Made by a program: the position numbers and the translations under genes. Under the pieces are notes generated by a model. That model worked only from the letters and a program-made list of their open reading frames with translations. It did no database searches and had not been told where the DNA came from. This document shows, piece by piece, positions 34,160-42,702 of a stretch of 64,000 nt of DNA (position 1 is its first letter; the number at the start of each line of letters is the position of its first letter). This stretch comes from Methanomassiliicoccaceae archaeon UBA370 (lineage in GTDB: Archaea > Thermoplasmatota > Thermoplasmata > Methanomassiliicoccales > Methanomethylophilaceae), in NCBI GenBank assembly GCA_002505345.1, contig DAUY01000013.1, forward strand, positions 1 to 64,000. Reading direction: 5' to 3'.

Positions 34160-35428
34160 ATGACAGTCAAAGAATCGCTCACCGGTCCGTTCGAAAAAAT
34201 AGAGAGGAATGTGGACCCGGCATCCGGAGAGGTGACGGAGATCCTTGCCAAAGAACAGGCGAAGACTTTCTACTTCACGGGCCTGAACGGCGGCAAGGCC
34301 ATCGGCAACCGCTTCTCCACCAGAGAGAAGATCGCCGGTGCGCTGGGCATAAAAACGTCGGAGATAGTCGATGCGATGGCGTCCGCTGTAAGCGGTCCCA
34401 AACAATACGCCGAGACCAGGGACCCGGCCTTCAGAGAGGTTTCCGTCAAGGTCGACTTAACAGAAATGCCCATTCCGAAATACTATCCGGAGGATGGCGG
34501 ATGCTACATATCCGCAGGCGTCATAGTCGCTGAATGGAATGGGATAAGGAACGTTTCTTTCCACAGGATGATGATAATGGACCGCGACACGATCGCTGTC
34601 CGTCTCGTACCCAGGCATCTTTTCACCATGCACAAGGCTGCAAAAAAAGAAGGAAAGGAGCTTAAGATATCCATTTGCATCGGAGTTCCGGCCGAGGTCC
34701 TTCTGGCTGCGGCCACTTCGATGGACTACGGGGCCGACGAGCTCGAGGTGGCCTCCGCTCTGCGCGTTAACGCCGGAAAGTCCCCGCTGGAGGTCGGCAG
34801 GTGCGACAACGGCCTTCTTGTGCCGGCTGATACCGACTATGTTCTAGAGGGACGCATAACGCTGGAAGAGACGTCGGAAGGGCCGTTCGTGGACATAACC
34901 GGAACATACGACATGGTGAGGCAGCAGCCGATAATCAAGATCGACAAGATCTGGACATGCAGGGACCCGATATTCCATCTTCTGCTTCCGGGAGGATGGG
35001 AGCACTTCCTGCTTATGGGGCTCCCCAGGGAGCCGATGATCCTCAGGACCGTAAGGCAGGCCGTACCCAGGGTCAAGGCCGTCCGCCTGACCGAGGGAGG
35101 TTGCTGCTGGTTCAACGGGGTCGTGTCGATAGCCAAGAACAAGGAGGGCGACGGTGTCAACGCCATCATGGCCGCATTCACAGGCCATCCCTCGATGAAA
35201 CAGGTCATCGTCGTCGATGACGATATCGACATCTCCGACGACCGGGAGGTCGAATGGGCCGTGGCAACGAGGATGCAGGCAGATAGGATAATCATGATAC
35301 CCGGAGCCGCCGGTTCGTCGCTGGACCCAAGCAGCAACGGTACCACGTGGAAGGTCGGCTACGACGCGACTCTTCCGCTGGACGCCGATCCGGCACTGTT
35401 CAGGAAGGCGCTTGTGGCCAGGAACTGA
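34160..35428 (+). CDS. UbiD-family decarboxylase (candidate anhydromevalonate phosphate decarboxylase)
   Basis: A 422-residue prenylated-FMN-dependent decarboxylase. The conserved PKYYPEDGGCYISAGVI and SFHRMMIMD regions contact prFMN and Mn, and the GLPREPMI and VDDDIDISDDREVEWA segments hold the catalytic acidic residues. In archaea a UbiD homologue decarboxylates trans-anhydromevalonate 5-phosphate for isoprenoid lipids, and the size fits; the assignment is inferred from the family, not from neighbours. UbiX and the companion dehydratase are not in the window. It starts 83 bp from divergent gltX. Confidence 0.88.
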   Translation: MTVKESLTGPFEKIERNVDPASGEVTEILAKEQAKTFYFTGLNGGKAIGNRFSTREKIAGALGIKTSEIVDAMASAVSGPKQYAETRDPAFREVSVKVDLTEMPIPKYYPEDGGCYISAGVIVAEWNGIRNVSFHRMMIMDRDTIAVRLVPRHLFTMHKAAKKEGKELKISICIGVPAEVLLAAATSMDYGADELEVASALRVNAGKSPLEVGRCDNGLLVPADTDYVLEGRITLEETSEGPFVDITGTYDMVRQQPIIKIDKIWTCRDPIFHLLLPGGWEHFLLMGLPREPMILRTVRQAVPRVKAVRLTEGGCCWFNGVVSIAKNKEGDGVNAIMAAFTGHPSMKQVIVVDDDIDISDDREVEWAVATRMQADRIIMIPGAAGSSLDPSSNGTTWKVGYDATLPLDADPALFRKALVARN

Positions 35429-35490
35429 CGTAGGTCTTAAAATAAGCGGAAGCATACCGAAGAGCATATCCCAATGGGAAAGGTGAACAA

Positions 35491-35610
35491 ATGGCAGTAG
35501 AAGATGTCGGGGAGAAGAACAGGAAGCGCAACAACAAGATCATAGGGACTGTGATGTTCCTTGCAGTGCTGGCAGTTACGGTTTTCGCGTTCTTCTACTA
35601 CCCTAACTGA
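35491..35610 (+). CDS. Small single-pass membrane protein (39 aa)
   Basis: The ORF begins with ATG after AGGTGA (6 nt spacing) and ends in TGA. It encodes a charged N-terminus rich in Lys/Arg/Asn followed by one hydrophobic helix (GTVMFLAVLAVTVFAFFYY, about 19-37). A TCTTAAAATAAG promoter-like element lies about 50 nt upstream. I do not know the family. The positive-inside rule predicts a cytoplasmic N-terminus and a membrane-embedded C-terminus, like small SecE- or Sec61-beta-type subunits, although no match is claimed. Confidence 0.65.
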   Translation: MAVEDVGEKNRKRNNKIIGTVMFLAVLAVTVFAFFYYPN

Positions 35611-35625
35611 GTAAATAGTTTAATT

Positions 35626-36930
35626 TCAACTGTGCCAGGGATTGCGACGGACGATCGTTTCCTCGCGTCCCGGCCCAATACTTACTAAATCTACGGGGAC
35701 CTTGAGCCCGTCCTCGATCAGCGAAACGTAGGACTTCATCCCCTCGGGCAGAGCGTCGTAACCGTTCTTGACGACCTCTGCAGTATCATCCCATCCTTCC
35801 CAGCCCTTCACAGTATTGTATACGGGCTTTGCGGCCTCGAGTTTGGAAAGCGAGGCGGGGAAGTGCTTTACGATCTTGCCGTCTATCTCGTATGCGGTGC
35901 ATACCTTGACCTCTTTGTATCCGCAGAGCACGTCGATCTTGGTTATGGCTATGGAAGTGAAACCGTTGAGTCTTGCAGAGTGCTCCGCCTGCACGAGGTC
36001 CAGCCAGCCGCACCTGCGTCCGCGGCCCGTCACGACGCCGAACTCTCCGCCCAGCTTCTGAAGCGCTTCCTCTTCTTCTCCTTCCATTTCGGTCACCATC
36101 GGGCCTTCGCCTACGCGCGTGGTGTAGGCTTTGAGGCACCCGACCACGCTGCCGATTCTCCTGGGAGCGACGCCCGACCCGGTGCAGGCCCCGCCAGCGC
36201 ATGTCGATGACGACGTAACGTAAGGGTATGTTCCGTGGTCAATATCCAGCATCGCGCCCTGCGCGCCTTCGAAAACAACATTTTTGCCGGCATCGAGCGC
36301 CTCGTTGATCAGGACAGAGGTGTCACATACCAGACCGTCGACCATATCGCGCCATCGCATCATTTTTGCGAAGAGCGATTCGTTGCTGCATTGGCATTTT
36401 TCAGCATCCATCATTTCGAGGAGGTCTTTTTTGTAGGGGATCAGGAAAGAAATCTTTTCCTTGAGAAGGTCCTCTTCGTAAAGGTCTCCGACCCTGAAAC
36501 CGATTCGGGATATCTTATCCTGGTATGCGGGACCTATGCCTTTTTTCGTAGTCCCGACCGGTTTGTTGCCACGGTATTTCTCCTCGGCCCCGTCCAGCTT
36601 TTTGTGATAGTTCATGATGAGGTGCGCACGGTCAGAGATTTTCAGGTTGGCAATGGTGCCTCCCGCTTCGACGATTCGTTTTATCTCGTCTTCCATCTCT
36701 TCCATGTTTATGACCACGCCGTTACCGATAACGGCCGTCTTGTCCGGCCTCAGGACCCCGGATGGAAGCGCCTGGAGCTTGAAGGTCTTGCCATCGATTA
36801 TGATGGTGTGGCCGGCGTTGTTTCCGCCCTGGAATCTGACAACCATCTCGGCGTCCTCTGCGAGATAGTCCGTGATTTTTCCCTTACCCTCGTCTCCCCA
36901 CTGTGCGCCTATGATTACTAAACCCGGCAA
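35626..36930 (-). CDS. purA: Adenylosuccinate synthetase
   Basis: A 434-residue GTP-dependent enzyme of AMP synthesis. The GDEGKGK P-loop is at 12-18 with catalytic Asp13, and NNAGHT is at 36-41 with the catalytic His. The RxGWLDLVQ segment and GTTKKGIGPAY IMP-binding loop are intact. It begins at TTG with GGTGAG just upstream; no ATG is available in frame nearby. It is last of the run mptD/THEP1/trm1/purA on the minus strand, with a TATA element about 32 nt before the start. Confidence 0.96.
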   Translation of the reverse strand: MPGLVIIGAQWGDEGKGKITDYLAEDAEMVVRFQGGNNAGHTIIIDGKTFKLQALPSGVLRPDKTAVIGNGVVINMEEMEDEIKRIVEAGGTIANLKISDRAHLIMNYHKKLDGAEEKYRGNKPVGTTKKGIGPAYQDKISRIGFRVGDLYEEDLLKEKISFLIPYKKDLLEMMDAEKCQCSNESLFAKMMRWRDMVDGLVCDTSVLINEALDAGKNVVFEGAQGAMLDIDHGTYPYVTSSSTCAGGACTGSGVAPRRIGSVVGCLKAYTTRVGEGPMVTEMEGEEEEALQKLGGEFGVVTGRGRRCGWLDLVQAEHSARLNGFTSIAITKIDVLCGYKEVKVCTAYEIDGKIVKHFPASLSKLEAAKPVYNTVKGWEGWDDTAEVVKNGYDALPEGMKSYVSLIEDGLKVPVDLVSIGPGREETIVRRNPWHS

Positions 36931-36971
36931 CCTCTCACCAAAACCTCAAGAACGTTCCCCTATAAAATGTC

Positions 36972-38078
36972 TTATCGGCGCGCGTCGGGGCTGGAAGAAC
37001 GGTAAACATCGATTATTTCGCTAAGAGGGAGGTCGGTCTTGAAAGATGTCGGGGACATGTGCGTCCTGGATGCTTTTCCGTGCTGGCACAATGCATCGAC
37101 CATGATTTCTATCTTTGGCGGCGACATTTTTATGTGGGAAGATAATTCGCTCAGATCATAGACGAAAACCTCTGAATCTATCTCCCTTCTCCAAAGTTCC
37201 AGCATCTTGCTGCATCTGCGTTCGTCCGCCATCCCTTCGGGAGACATGCCATTGAGGATTTCGGGGTCGTGCAGATTCCCGGTCCAGAACGGGCCGAGAC
37301 GGTGCATCTCGTCGGGTCTGGAGGAGATGGACCGCTCCATCGTCCTGGTGTCATACCTCATGTATCCCAGTTGAGAGAGGGTCCTGTCTGCCGCCTCGGC
37401 CCCCTCCGTCACCCGCACGTAAGTCCTGTAGTAATGGTCAGCTGAGAAAGAAAGCATCGGAGACATTCCGCGGTCGAATTTCGCCAGCTCCCTGGCTATT
37501 GTGCACATGAGTATGCGCAATCCCCCTTCGTGGCACATGTATCCCCTCACCGGTTCCGACTGATATCTGCGGCGGCATTTGGCGGAATGGGCGCCGGCCA
37601 GCGGTGCGGTGTCGGTGGCGGTGATAGCCAATATGCCCTTTCTGCTGCACCCTCTGATCGCAGACTGTATGAAAGGCGCCGGGGACCCGAAAGGGTCCAG
37701 GTCCACATATCCGAAAGCGTGCTCCGAGAATAGTATGTGGAGGTCCTTGTTCGACGGAGTGCAGTTTCCTAGGCCGTTAAGTTCGATGTTCTTCCTCACA
37801 TACTCCATAGAGCCAGGGTTGATGTCGTTTGCCGTGACCTCTGTTCCGGGGACCTCGTTGGCTATGCGCGCCGCGCGCGCTCCGGTGGCGGTCATGGCAT
37901 CCGCGACGGTTATGCCGGGACTGAGCGAACGCAGGAGCATCACGCTGACGTCACGGTTGAAAGCCATCTGCTCGTTGAAGAAAATCTCTGAATTTTTCTT
38001 TCCCGGTCCGCCTGAAGAATGCTCCGAAGGCACCGAGAGAAGGGTGCCCCCTTCCTTGACAACGACATTTTTCGTCAT
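36972..38078 (-). CDS. trm1: tRNA (guanine26-N2)-dimethyltransferase
   Basis: A 368-residue SAM-dependent methyltransferase making m2,2G26 in tRNA. The SAM-binding segment ATGARAARIANEVPG and the VDLDPFGSPAPF catalytic loop (D-P-F-G motif) are present, as is the N-terminal FFNEQMAFNRDVS. It is slightly short at the C-terminus and I see only scattered cysteines rather than a clear zinc module. The ATG shares a base with the TGA of the upstream NTPase gene. Confidence 0.93.
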   Translation of the reverse strand: MTKNVVVKEGGTLLSVPSEHSSGGPGKKNSEIFFNEQMAFNRDVSVMLLRSLSPGITVADAMTATGARAARIANEVPGTEVTANDINPGSMEYVRKNIELNGLGNCTPSNKDLHILFSEHAFGYVDLDPFGSPAPFIQSAIRGCSRKGILAITATDTAPLAGAHSAKCRRRYQSEPVRGYMCHEGGLRILMCTIARELAKFDRGMSPMLSFSADHYYRTYVRVTEGAEAADRTLSQLGYMRYDTRTMERSISSRPDEMHRLGPFWTGNLHDPEILNGMSPEGMADERRCSKMLELWRREIDSEVFVYDLSELSSHIKMSPPKIEIMVDALCQHGKASRTHMSPTSFKTDLPLSEIIDVYRSSSPDARR

Positions 38079-38623
38079 CAGAGGTCTTCACCGTTCATGA
38101 GGTGAATGATCTTGTAAGGCAGAAGATTGCGGTTGGTCGGCGTTACTTCGAGGATACGGACATCGTCGCGCCTTCTAATGTCCTGCAGAAGGGGATTCCT
38201 TGATTTTTTGTGAAGGGTTATTATCATGGGTTTGCCGGCCTCGAGCGCCTCTTTGACAGCCTCGATGAACGCTGGACATTCGACCTCGAGCTTTCCTACC
38301 TCGTCGATCACGATGATGTCGCATTCGAGGCATGCGGATTTTATGGCTTTCACACCTACTTTTTCAAGTGCCTCGATGTCCACTCCGAGCTTCCCCACCA
38401 TGATGCGGCTCTCCATCTCCGTGCTGGCGAATACTTCGGTCTCGTTTGTCACCAGATTGCGTACTGAACAGCCGGTCTTGCGCCTGCCGTCGTCTATAGG
38501 TTCGTTTATCATACCGCCTATCAGGCGGTCGCTGTCGCCCAGCATCTCTATGACGGTTTTCAGCACCTGCGTCTTTCCCGAGCCGGGGAGACCTGTGATG
38601 CCGATCTTGATATTTTGAGCCAT
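38078..38623 (-). CDS. THEP1-like nucleoside-triphosphatase
   Basis: A 181-residue P-loop NTPase. Walker A is GLPGSGKT (11-18) and Walker B with the family-specific continuation IDEVGKLE is at 106-113. This matches archaeal THEP1/NTPCR proteins, which hydrolyse several NTPs in vitro; the cellular role is unknown. It overlaps trm1 by one base, giving an operon. TATA-like sequences lie between it and mptD. Confidence 0.88.
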   Translation of the reverse strand: MAQNIKIGITGLPGSGKTQVLKTVIEMLGDSDRLIGGMINEPIDDGRRKTGCSVRNLVTNETEVFASTEMESRIMVGKLGVDIEALEKVGVKAIKSACLECDIIVIDEVGKLEVECPAFIEAVKEALEAGKPMIITLHKKSRNPLLQDIRRRDDVRILEVTPTNRNLLPYKIIHLMNGEDL

Positions 38624-38674
38624 AATTTCCTTACCCAGAGTACACCTGTATAGCGTTCCTAATATATAGTATAT

Positions 38675-39067
38675 TCACGGTTGGGGCAGATCCTCGATAT
38701 TGGACACGAACATAAGCGGATATCCAATCTCTGGGTCATAGCGCATTTCTGCTGTGACGGACACTCCCTGTATCCTGATTTTCACAACAACATCTATTTT
38801 TTCCCCTGTGAGGGAGAAATATGAATATCTGTCCCTTGACTTGCTGAAAACACCACGGTCTATATGAATGCTGGCACTCTCGACGTAAGGTTGCGAGCAT
38901 ATGCTTTTTTCCATTGCTGCCTCTAGGGCCTGCACGCCCTCTGAGTTGATCGGCGTTCCCACGAACTGGTGGTACACCGTACCCATTTTGATGCCCGCCT
39001 CGAACAGCGCCCTTTCCCTTATGGAACAATTGAACCTGCCGGCAGCCAAAGACTCCCTGTCAGTCAT
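38675..39067 (-). CDS. mptD: Archaeal dihydroneopterin aldolase (MptD, DUF372)
   Basis: A 130-residue protein matching the archaeal-specific aldolase that cleaves 7,8-dihydroneopterin to 6-hydroxymethyl-dihydropterin for methanopterin or folate. The ALFEAGIKMGTVYHQFVGTP stretch is characteristic, and the size is full. It is divergent from nadA with overlapping promoters in 39068-39150. The pterin product connects logically with the folate-using enzymes Fhs and GlyA in this window. Confidence 0.85.
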   Translation of the reverse strand: MTDRESLAAGRFNCSIRERALFEAGIKMGTVYHQFVGTPINSEGVQALEAAMEKSICSQPYVESASIHIDRGVFSKSRDRYSYFSLTGEKIDVVVKIRIQGVSVTAEMRYDPEIGYPLMFVSNIEDLPQP

Positions 39068-39122
39068 CCTGTGGGTGAATGCGCTTCGATTATATTTTTA
39101 TAGCCTACGACCGAAGTAAGGG

Positions 39123-39130
39123 TTTATTTA
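39123..39130 (+). promoter_or_regulatory. TATA box of nadA
   Basis: TTTATTTA is centred about 25 nt before the ATG at 39151; no ribosome-binding site intervenes. Confidence 0.45.
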
Positions 39131-39150
39131 CAGAATCGTATAACGGCGCG

Positions 39151-40053
39151 ATGGAAATCACTCTAGAATCCATTCAGCAGCTCAAAAAAGAGAAGAATGC
39201 AGTGATACTTGCGCACAATTACACCTTGCCCGAGGTCCAGGACGCGGCAGATTATGTAGGTGATTCCCTTGGCCTATCGCGCAAAGCCGCGGAGACCGAG
39301 GCAGAAATGATAGTTTTCTGCGGAGTCAGCTTCATGGGCGAGACGGCTAAGATATTGAACCCCGATAAGAAGGTCCTCATTCCGGAGCCGAGGGCCGGCT
39401 GCTCCATGGCGTCGATGTGCACGGCCTCCCAGGTACGTGAAATGAAAAAACTTCATCCCGAGGCGGCGGTCGTGGCATATGTGAACACGACCGCGGAAGT
39501 CAAGGCTGAAGCCGATATATGCTGCACATCTTCAAACTCCGTAAAGGCCACCTCTTCCCTGGAGGAGAAGGACATAATCTTCGTTCCCGACATGAACCTG
39601 GCCGCCTATACGGCCCGCAAGCTGCCGGAGAAGAACATAATCCCGTTCCACGGGTACTGCTCCGCACATCACGGGATCACCGCATGGCAGATCGTAGACC
39701 TTAAGACGCTTCACCCCGGGGCGGACATAGTCAGCCATCCGGAATGCGCATCTGAAGTTCTCGATATCTCCGACTATATAGGGTCAACCGAGAAGATGAT
39801 CGACTATGTGCGAGAATCCTCGAACAGCGAATTCATAATAGCCACCGAAGTAGGCATGCTCTACAGGCTTGCGAAGGCGCGTCCCGACTCCAAGTTCTAT
39901 TTCCCTCCCAACGCACTGTGCCAGACTATGAAGATGACAGATCTTCGACTTATCTGCAGGGCACTGACCCAGGAGAAAGAAGAAGTAGTTCTCGACCCCG
40001 AGATATCCAGAAGGGCCAGGATACCGGTGGAGAGGATGCTCTCCCTGCGCTGA
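39151..40053 (+). CDS. nadA: Quinolinate synthase
   Basis: A 300-residue 4Fe-4S enzyme condensing iminoaspartate and dihydroxyacetone phosphate to quinolinate for NAD. The three cluster cysteines are placed as in characterised NadA: Cys84 (RAGCSMA), Cys170 (HGYCSAHHG) and Cys257 (NALCQTM). ILAHNYTLPEVQ and MNLAAYTARK are substrate-contact segments. The start at 39151 follows a TATA box by 25 nt; the ORF's longer frame from 39079 is rejected. NadB and NadC are not in the window. It abuts convergent ybjN-like gene at TGATCA. Confidence 0.96.
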   Translation: MEITLESIQQLKKEKNAVILAHNYTLPEVQDAADYVGDSLGLSRKAAETEAEMIVFCGVSFMGETAKILNPDKKVLIPEPRAGCSMASMCTASQVREMKKLHPEAAVVAYVNTTAEVKAEADICCTSSNSVKATSSLEEKDIIFVPDMNLAAYTARKLPEKNIIPFHGYCSAHHGITAWQIVDLKTLHPGADIVSHPECASEVLDISDYIGSTEKMIDYVRESSNSEFIIATEVGMLYRLAKARPDSKFYFPPNALCQTMKMTDLRLICRALTQEKEEVVLDPEISRRARIPVERMLSLR

Positions 40054-40488
40054 TCAGCGGTACATCATCTCCCAGCCGCCCTTCGGGATGAGCTCCTTCA
40101 GCTCCCCATCGTGGAGGTCTGCGGTCTGGAAGGAGAGTTTTATAAGGTGCTTTATGAGGCTCTGGGACGGGACGCCGTCTATGTAGCTCTGTATGACCTT
40201 GAATGAGATGAAGCCCTCGTCGGAATCCAATACGAAGCTGCCGTTGTTGATCGTGTTGTTGATCTTGTTGAGTTCGACTGTCAGTTCTTCCCTCTTGCCG
40301 GGAGGGACCTGGAACATCAGGCGGCAATAGATGTTAAGGGTCTTGTGTTCGTCGTCGGCGGCAAGGACCATGCCAATGGGCATATCCTCTCCGTTCGCTG
40401 TGAGATAAACTACCGGCTCGTCTTCCGAGACCTCGTACTTGTAATCGAAGCTGTCAAGCGCCTTGCAGACAGCATCCTTCACCGACAT
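40054..40488 (-). CDS. YbjN-domain protein
   Basis: A 144-residue soluble protein of the YbjN/type III secretion chaperone-like fold. NGSFVLDSDEGFISFK is the typical central strand pair. The start is set at the ATG at 40488 because AGGAGG lies 8 nt before it; upstream ATGs at 40518 and 40509 lack such a signal. YbjN proteins are thought to be adaptor-like regulators; the function here is unknown. It is convergent with nadA with no spacer. Confidence 0.75.
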   Translation of the reverse strand: MSVKDAVCKALDSFDYKYEVSEDEPVVYLTANGEDMPIGMVLAADDEHKTLNIYCRLMFQVPPGKREELTVELNKINNTINNGSFVLDSDEGFISFKVIQSYIDGVPSQSLIKHLIKLSFQTADLHDGELKELIPKGGWEMMYR

Positions 40489-40673
40489 CGCGCTCCTCCT
40501 CCTGAACATTCCGACCACGTACGGTGATGTGCATATGGGTATTTGTTTTTTGACAATTCACGCGATTCCGGGATAAAGACAATATCTCTCCTGCGCATCC
40601 GGGTCACGAGGAAGGCCGGATGAAGATGATTTCATGCTGATCTGTGATGAGCCCTATGAGTGCCGACGGCCCC

Positions 40674-41210
40674 TCAATCCTTTTCATAGTCCGACATGCA
40701 CATGTAGGAGATGAAATCGCTCAGTTTCATGCCGCTTTCCCATCTCATGATTAAATTGCCGTTGTTCGAAACGTCCATTTTGGGAATGCGTCTGTTCAGC
40801 AGACCGCATCTTCCCCTGAGCGGTGTCTCGGAAGGTATCGTGAAAACCCTCCAAGGGTCCCCCCTGACCCCTTTGAGCCTGTATGCGTAGATGGGTATCA
40901 GATGAGACTTCTGGCACTCTTCCAGCATCTGGTCTGCCTGTTCGGTAAGCCGGGTGTTCCTGCTGAAATGCATCGTGCTCTCGTTGGAGCTCTTGACCTC
41001 GATAGGAAATGAGAAGTCCCATCGGAGGGCAACAAGGTCGACCCCCAGGGAACCAGCCGCCCTAACTACGAGGAAAGGCTCCCTCAGCATCGAGTTGTAG
41101 GCTTCAGCCTCGATATCGTCGCAGGTCTTCACCATCTTGGCAATGATCTTCGGGTCCCCTGAAAGTAGGTATTTCAGCTCTCTTTCGTAGATGTCGCCCG
41201 GAGGGGCCAT
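40674..41210 (-). CDS. Holliday junction resolvase Hjc-like nuclease
   Basis: A 178-residue protein with a PD-(D/E)xK nuclease core: YERELKYLL near the N-terminus, then RAAGSLGVDLVAL (Asp58) and PIEVKSS (Glu71, Lys73), the spacing of archaeal Hjc. An extra stretch (about 20-45) separates the first helix from the core, and about 70 extra residues follow, so it is longer than typical Hjc (about 130 aa). It may resolve four-way junctions or be a related structure-specific nuclease. A TATA box at 41232-41239 lies 25 nt before the ATG. Confidence 0.8.
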   Translation of the reverse strand: MAPPGDIYERELKYLLSGDPKIIAKMVKTCDDIEAEAYNSMLREPFLVVRAAGSLGVDLVALRWDFSFPIEVKSSNESTMHFSRNTRLTEQADQMLEECQKSHLIPIYAYRLKGVRGDPWRVFTIPSETPLRGRCGLLNRRIPKMDVSNNGNLIMRWESGMKLSDFISYMCMSDYEKD

Positions 41211-41231
41211 GAAGTAAAAGTGCGTAAGGTG

Positions 41232-41239
41232 TTTATAAA
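41232..41239 (-). promoter_or_regulatory. TATA box of the Hjc-like gene
   Basis: On the minus strand this reads TTTATAAA and is centred 25 nt before the ATG at 41210, predicting a leaderless transcript separate from aspS. Confidence 0.5.
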
Positions 41240-41273
41240 TCGGACCATGGGATGGCCGAAAGTGCCGAAACTG

Positions 41274-42578
41274 TCAGGGAGACAGTCTCGATACGTCCCT
41301 GGGGAAAAGGATCGCCTCCCTTATGTTGGGAAGGTCGAGCATCTTCACCAGCAGCCTTTCCGTTCCGATCCCCCATCCGCCGTGCGAAGGCATCCCGTAT
41401 CTGAAAGCTTCGAGGTAGAATTCGAAATCCTTTGGGTCGAGTCCTTTCTTTTCCATCCTTTCGATCAAACGGTCGATGCGGTGCTCCCTCTGCCCGCCCG
41501 AAGAGATCTCCTGCCCTCTGTAGTCCAGGTCGAAGGAGTATGAGTAGGAGGTCCCGTCCTTCTCCATGATGTAGAACGGTTTTGCATCCTCAGGATACTC
41601 GCAAATGAAATAGAGGTCGAATCCTTTCGATGACATCCGGTCTCCGACGATCTTCTCACCCTCGGTACCAAGGTCTTCTCCGTCTTTGATGTCTAGCCCG
41701 CCCTCGCGCACTATCCCGAGGCACTCCTCATAGGTAAGGCGGGGATACGGTAAAGCAGGTACGTTGATGTCCTTGCCGAGTGCCGCAAGCTGTTCAGCAC
41801 CCCTGTCTTTGATACCCCTCAGAACGAAATCCACGATATTTTCGATCATGGACATGACGTCCTCCTCTGATGATATCCAAGACATCTCGCCGTCGAAAGA
41901 TACGAATTCCGTCACGTGCCTGTTGGTGTTGGAGTTCTCGGCACGGAATGCGGGAGATATCTCGTAAACACGGTCGAGCCCCGTCGACATAAGGATCTGT
42001 TTGTAAAGTTGCGGACTTTGCGCGAGATATGCTTCCCTTCCAAAATAATCGACTTTGAAGAGGGTCGCGCCGCCCTCGGCCCCCGAGGAGTTGATCTTCG
42101 GGGTGGAGACCTGTACGAATCCATTCTCCCTGCACGCTTCTGCGATCAGCCCGAACATAATCGACTTGAGCTCGAATATGGCCTTGATCTCAGGTTTGCG
42201 GAGGTCCATGAACCTGTGGTTCAGACGGGTATCCATTTCAACATTGACCTTGTCTACCACACCCATAGGGAGAGGCACGGCCGCCTCGGACACGATCTCT
42301 GCGGAAGTGGGTATTATCTCGAATCCAAGTGCAGTCTGGTTGCTCTCTTTCACCTCGCCCGTCACCGAAACCGCCGACTCCCTGGAAAGTGTTGTCAGCA
42401 TCTCGAAAAGCCCCGGTTCGATCTTTTTCTTGGGCATGGTCACCTGCACCGTGCCGAACCTGTCTCTGAGCGTCAGGAAGGATATGCCCCCCAGATTTCT
42501 TATGTCCTGTGCCCAGCCGTTGACGGTCACAGTACCGTCTCCAGCCTTGATGGTCTTAGTGTTCCTGATGAGGGTCAT
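41274..42578 (-). CDS. aspS: Aspartyl-tRNA synthetase, archaeal type
   Basis: A 434-residue class IIb synthetase. An N-terminal OB-fold anticodon-binding domain (about 1-100) precedes the catalytic domain, with motif 2 FRAENSNTNRHVTEF and motif 3 GWGIGTERLLVKML. The archaeal length (no bacterial insertion) is normal. Archaeal AspRS may be non-discriminating, also charging tRNA-Asn; the sequence alone does not decide. It is divergent from the FBP aldolase/phosphatase gene. Confidence 0.96.
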   Translation of the reverse strand: MTLIRNTKTIKAGDGTVTVNGWAQDIRNLGGISFLTLRDRFGTVQVTMPKKKIEPGLFEMLTTLSRESAVSVTGEVKESNQTALGFEIIPTSAEIVSEAAVPLPMGVVDKVNVEMDTRLNHRFMDLRKPEIKAIFELKSIMFGLIAEACRENGFVQVSTPKINSSGAEGGATLFKVDYFGREAYLAQSPQLYKQILMSTGLDRVYEISPAFRAENSNTNRHVTEFVSFDGEMSWISSEEDVMSMIENIVDFVLRGIKDRGAEQLAALGKDINVPALPYPRLTYEECLGIVREGGLDIKDGEDLGTEGEKIVGDRMSSKGFDLYFICEYPEDAKPFYIMEKDGTSYSYSFDLDYRGQEISSGGQREHRIDRLIERMEKKGLDPKDFEFYLEAFRYGMPSHGGWGIGTERLLVKMLDLPNIREAILFPRDVSRLSP

Positions 42579-42652
42579 TTAATCGAACGGTTATATCCGC
42601 TTATCATAAATAACTTCAGCCTTGGCTTCCCAGCACTGCGTGCGGGAATAAG

Positions 42653-42661
42653 TATTATAAA
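42653..42661 (+). promoter_or_regulatory. TATA box of the FBP aldolase/phosphatase-tpiA operon
   Basis: TATTATAAA lies 42-50 nt before the chosen ATG at 42703. A start site about 25 nt downstream would leave a short leader. Confidence 0.45.
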
Positions 42662-42702
42662 TGGAATCGCCTACTCGGTCTAGTTTCGAGATGGGTGTAT
42701 CC

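Noticed and set aside
40620..40651. Possible C/D box sRNA (CTGA-TCT-GTGATGA)
   Set aside because: A D' and a perfect C' box are spaced correctly, but the outer C box is poor and no outer D box follows at the right distance.
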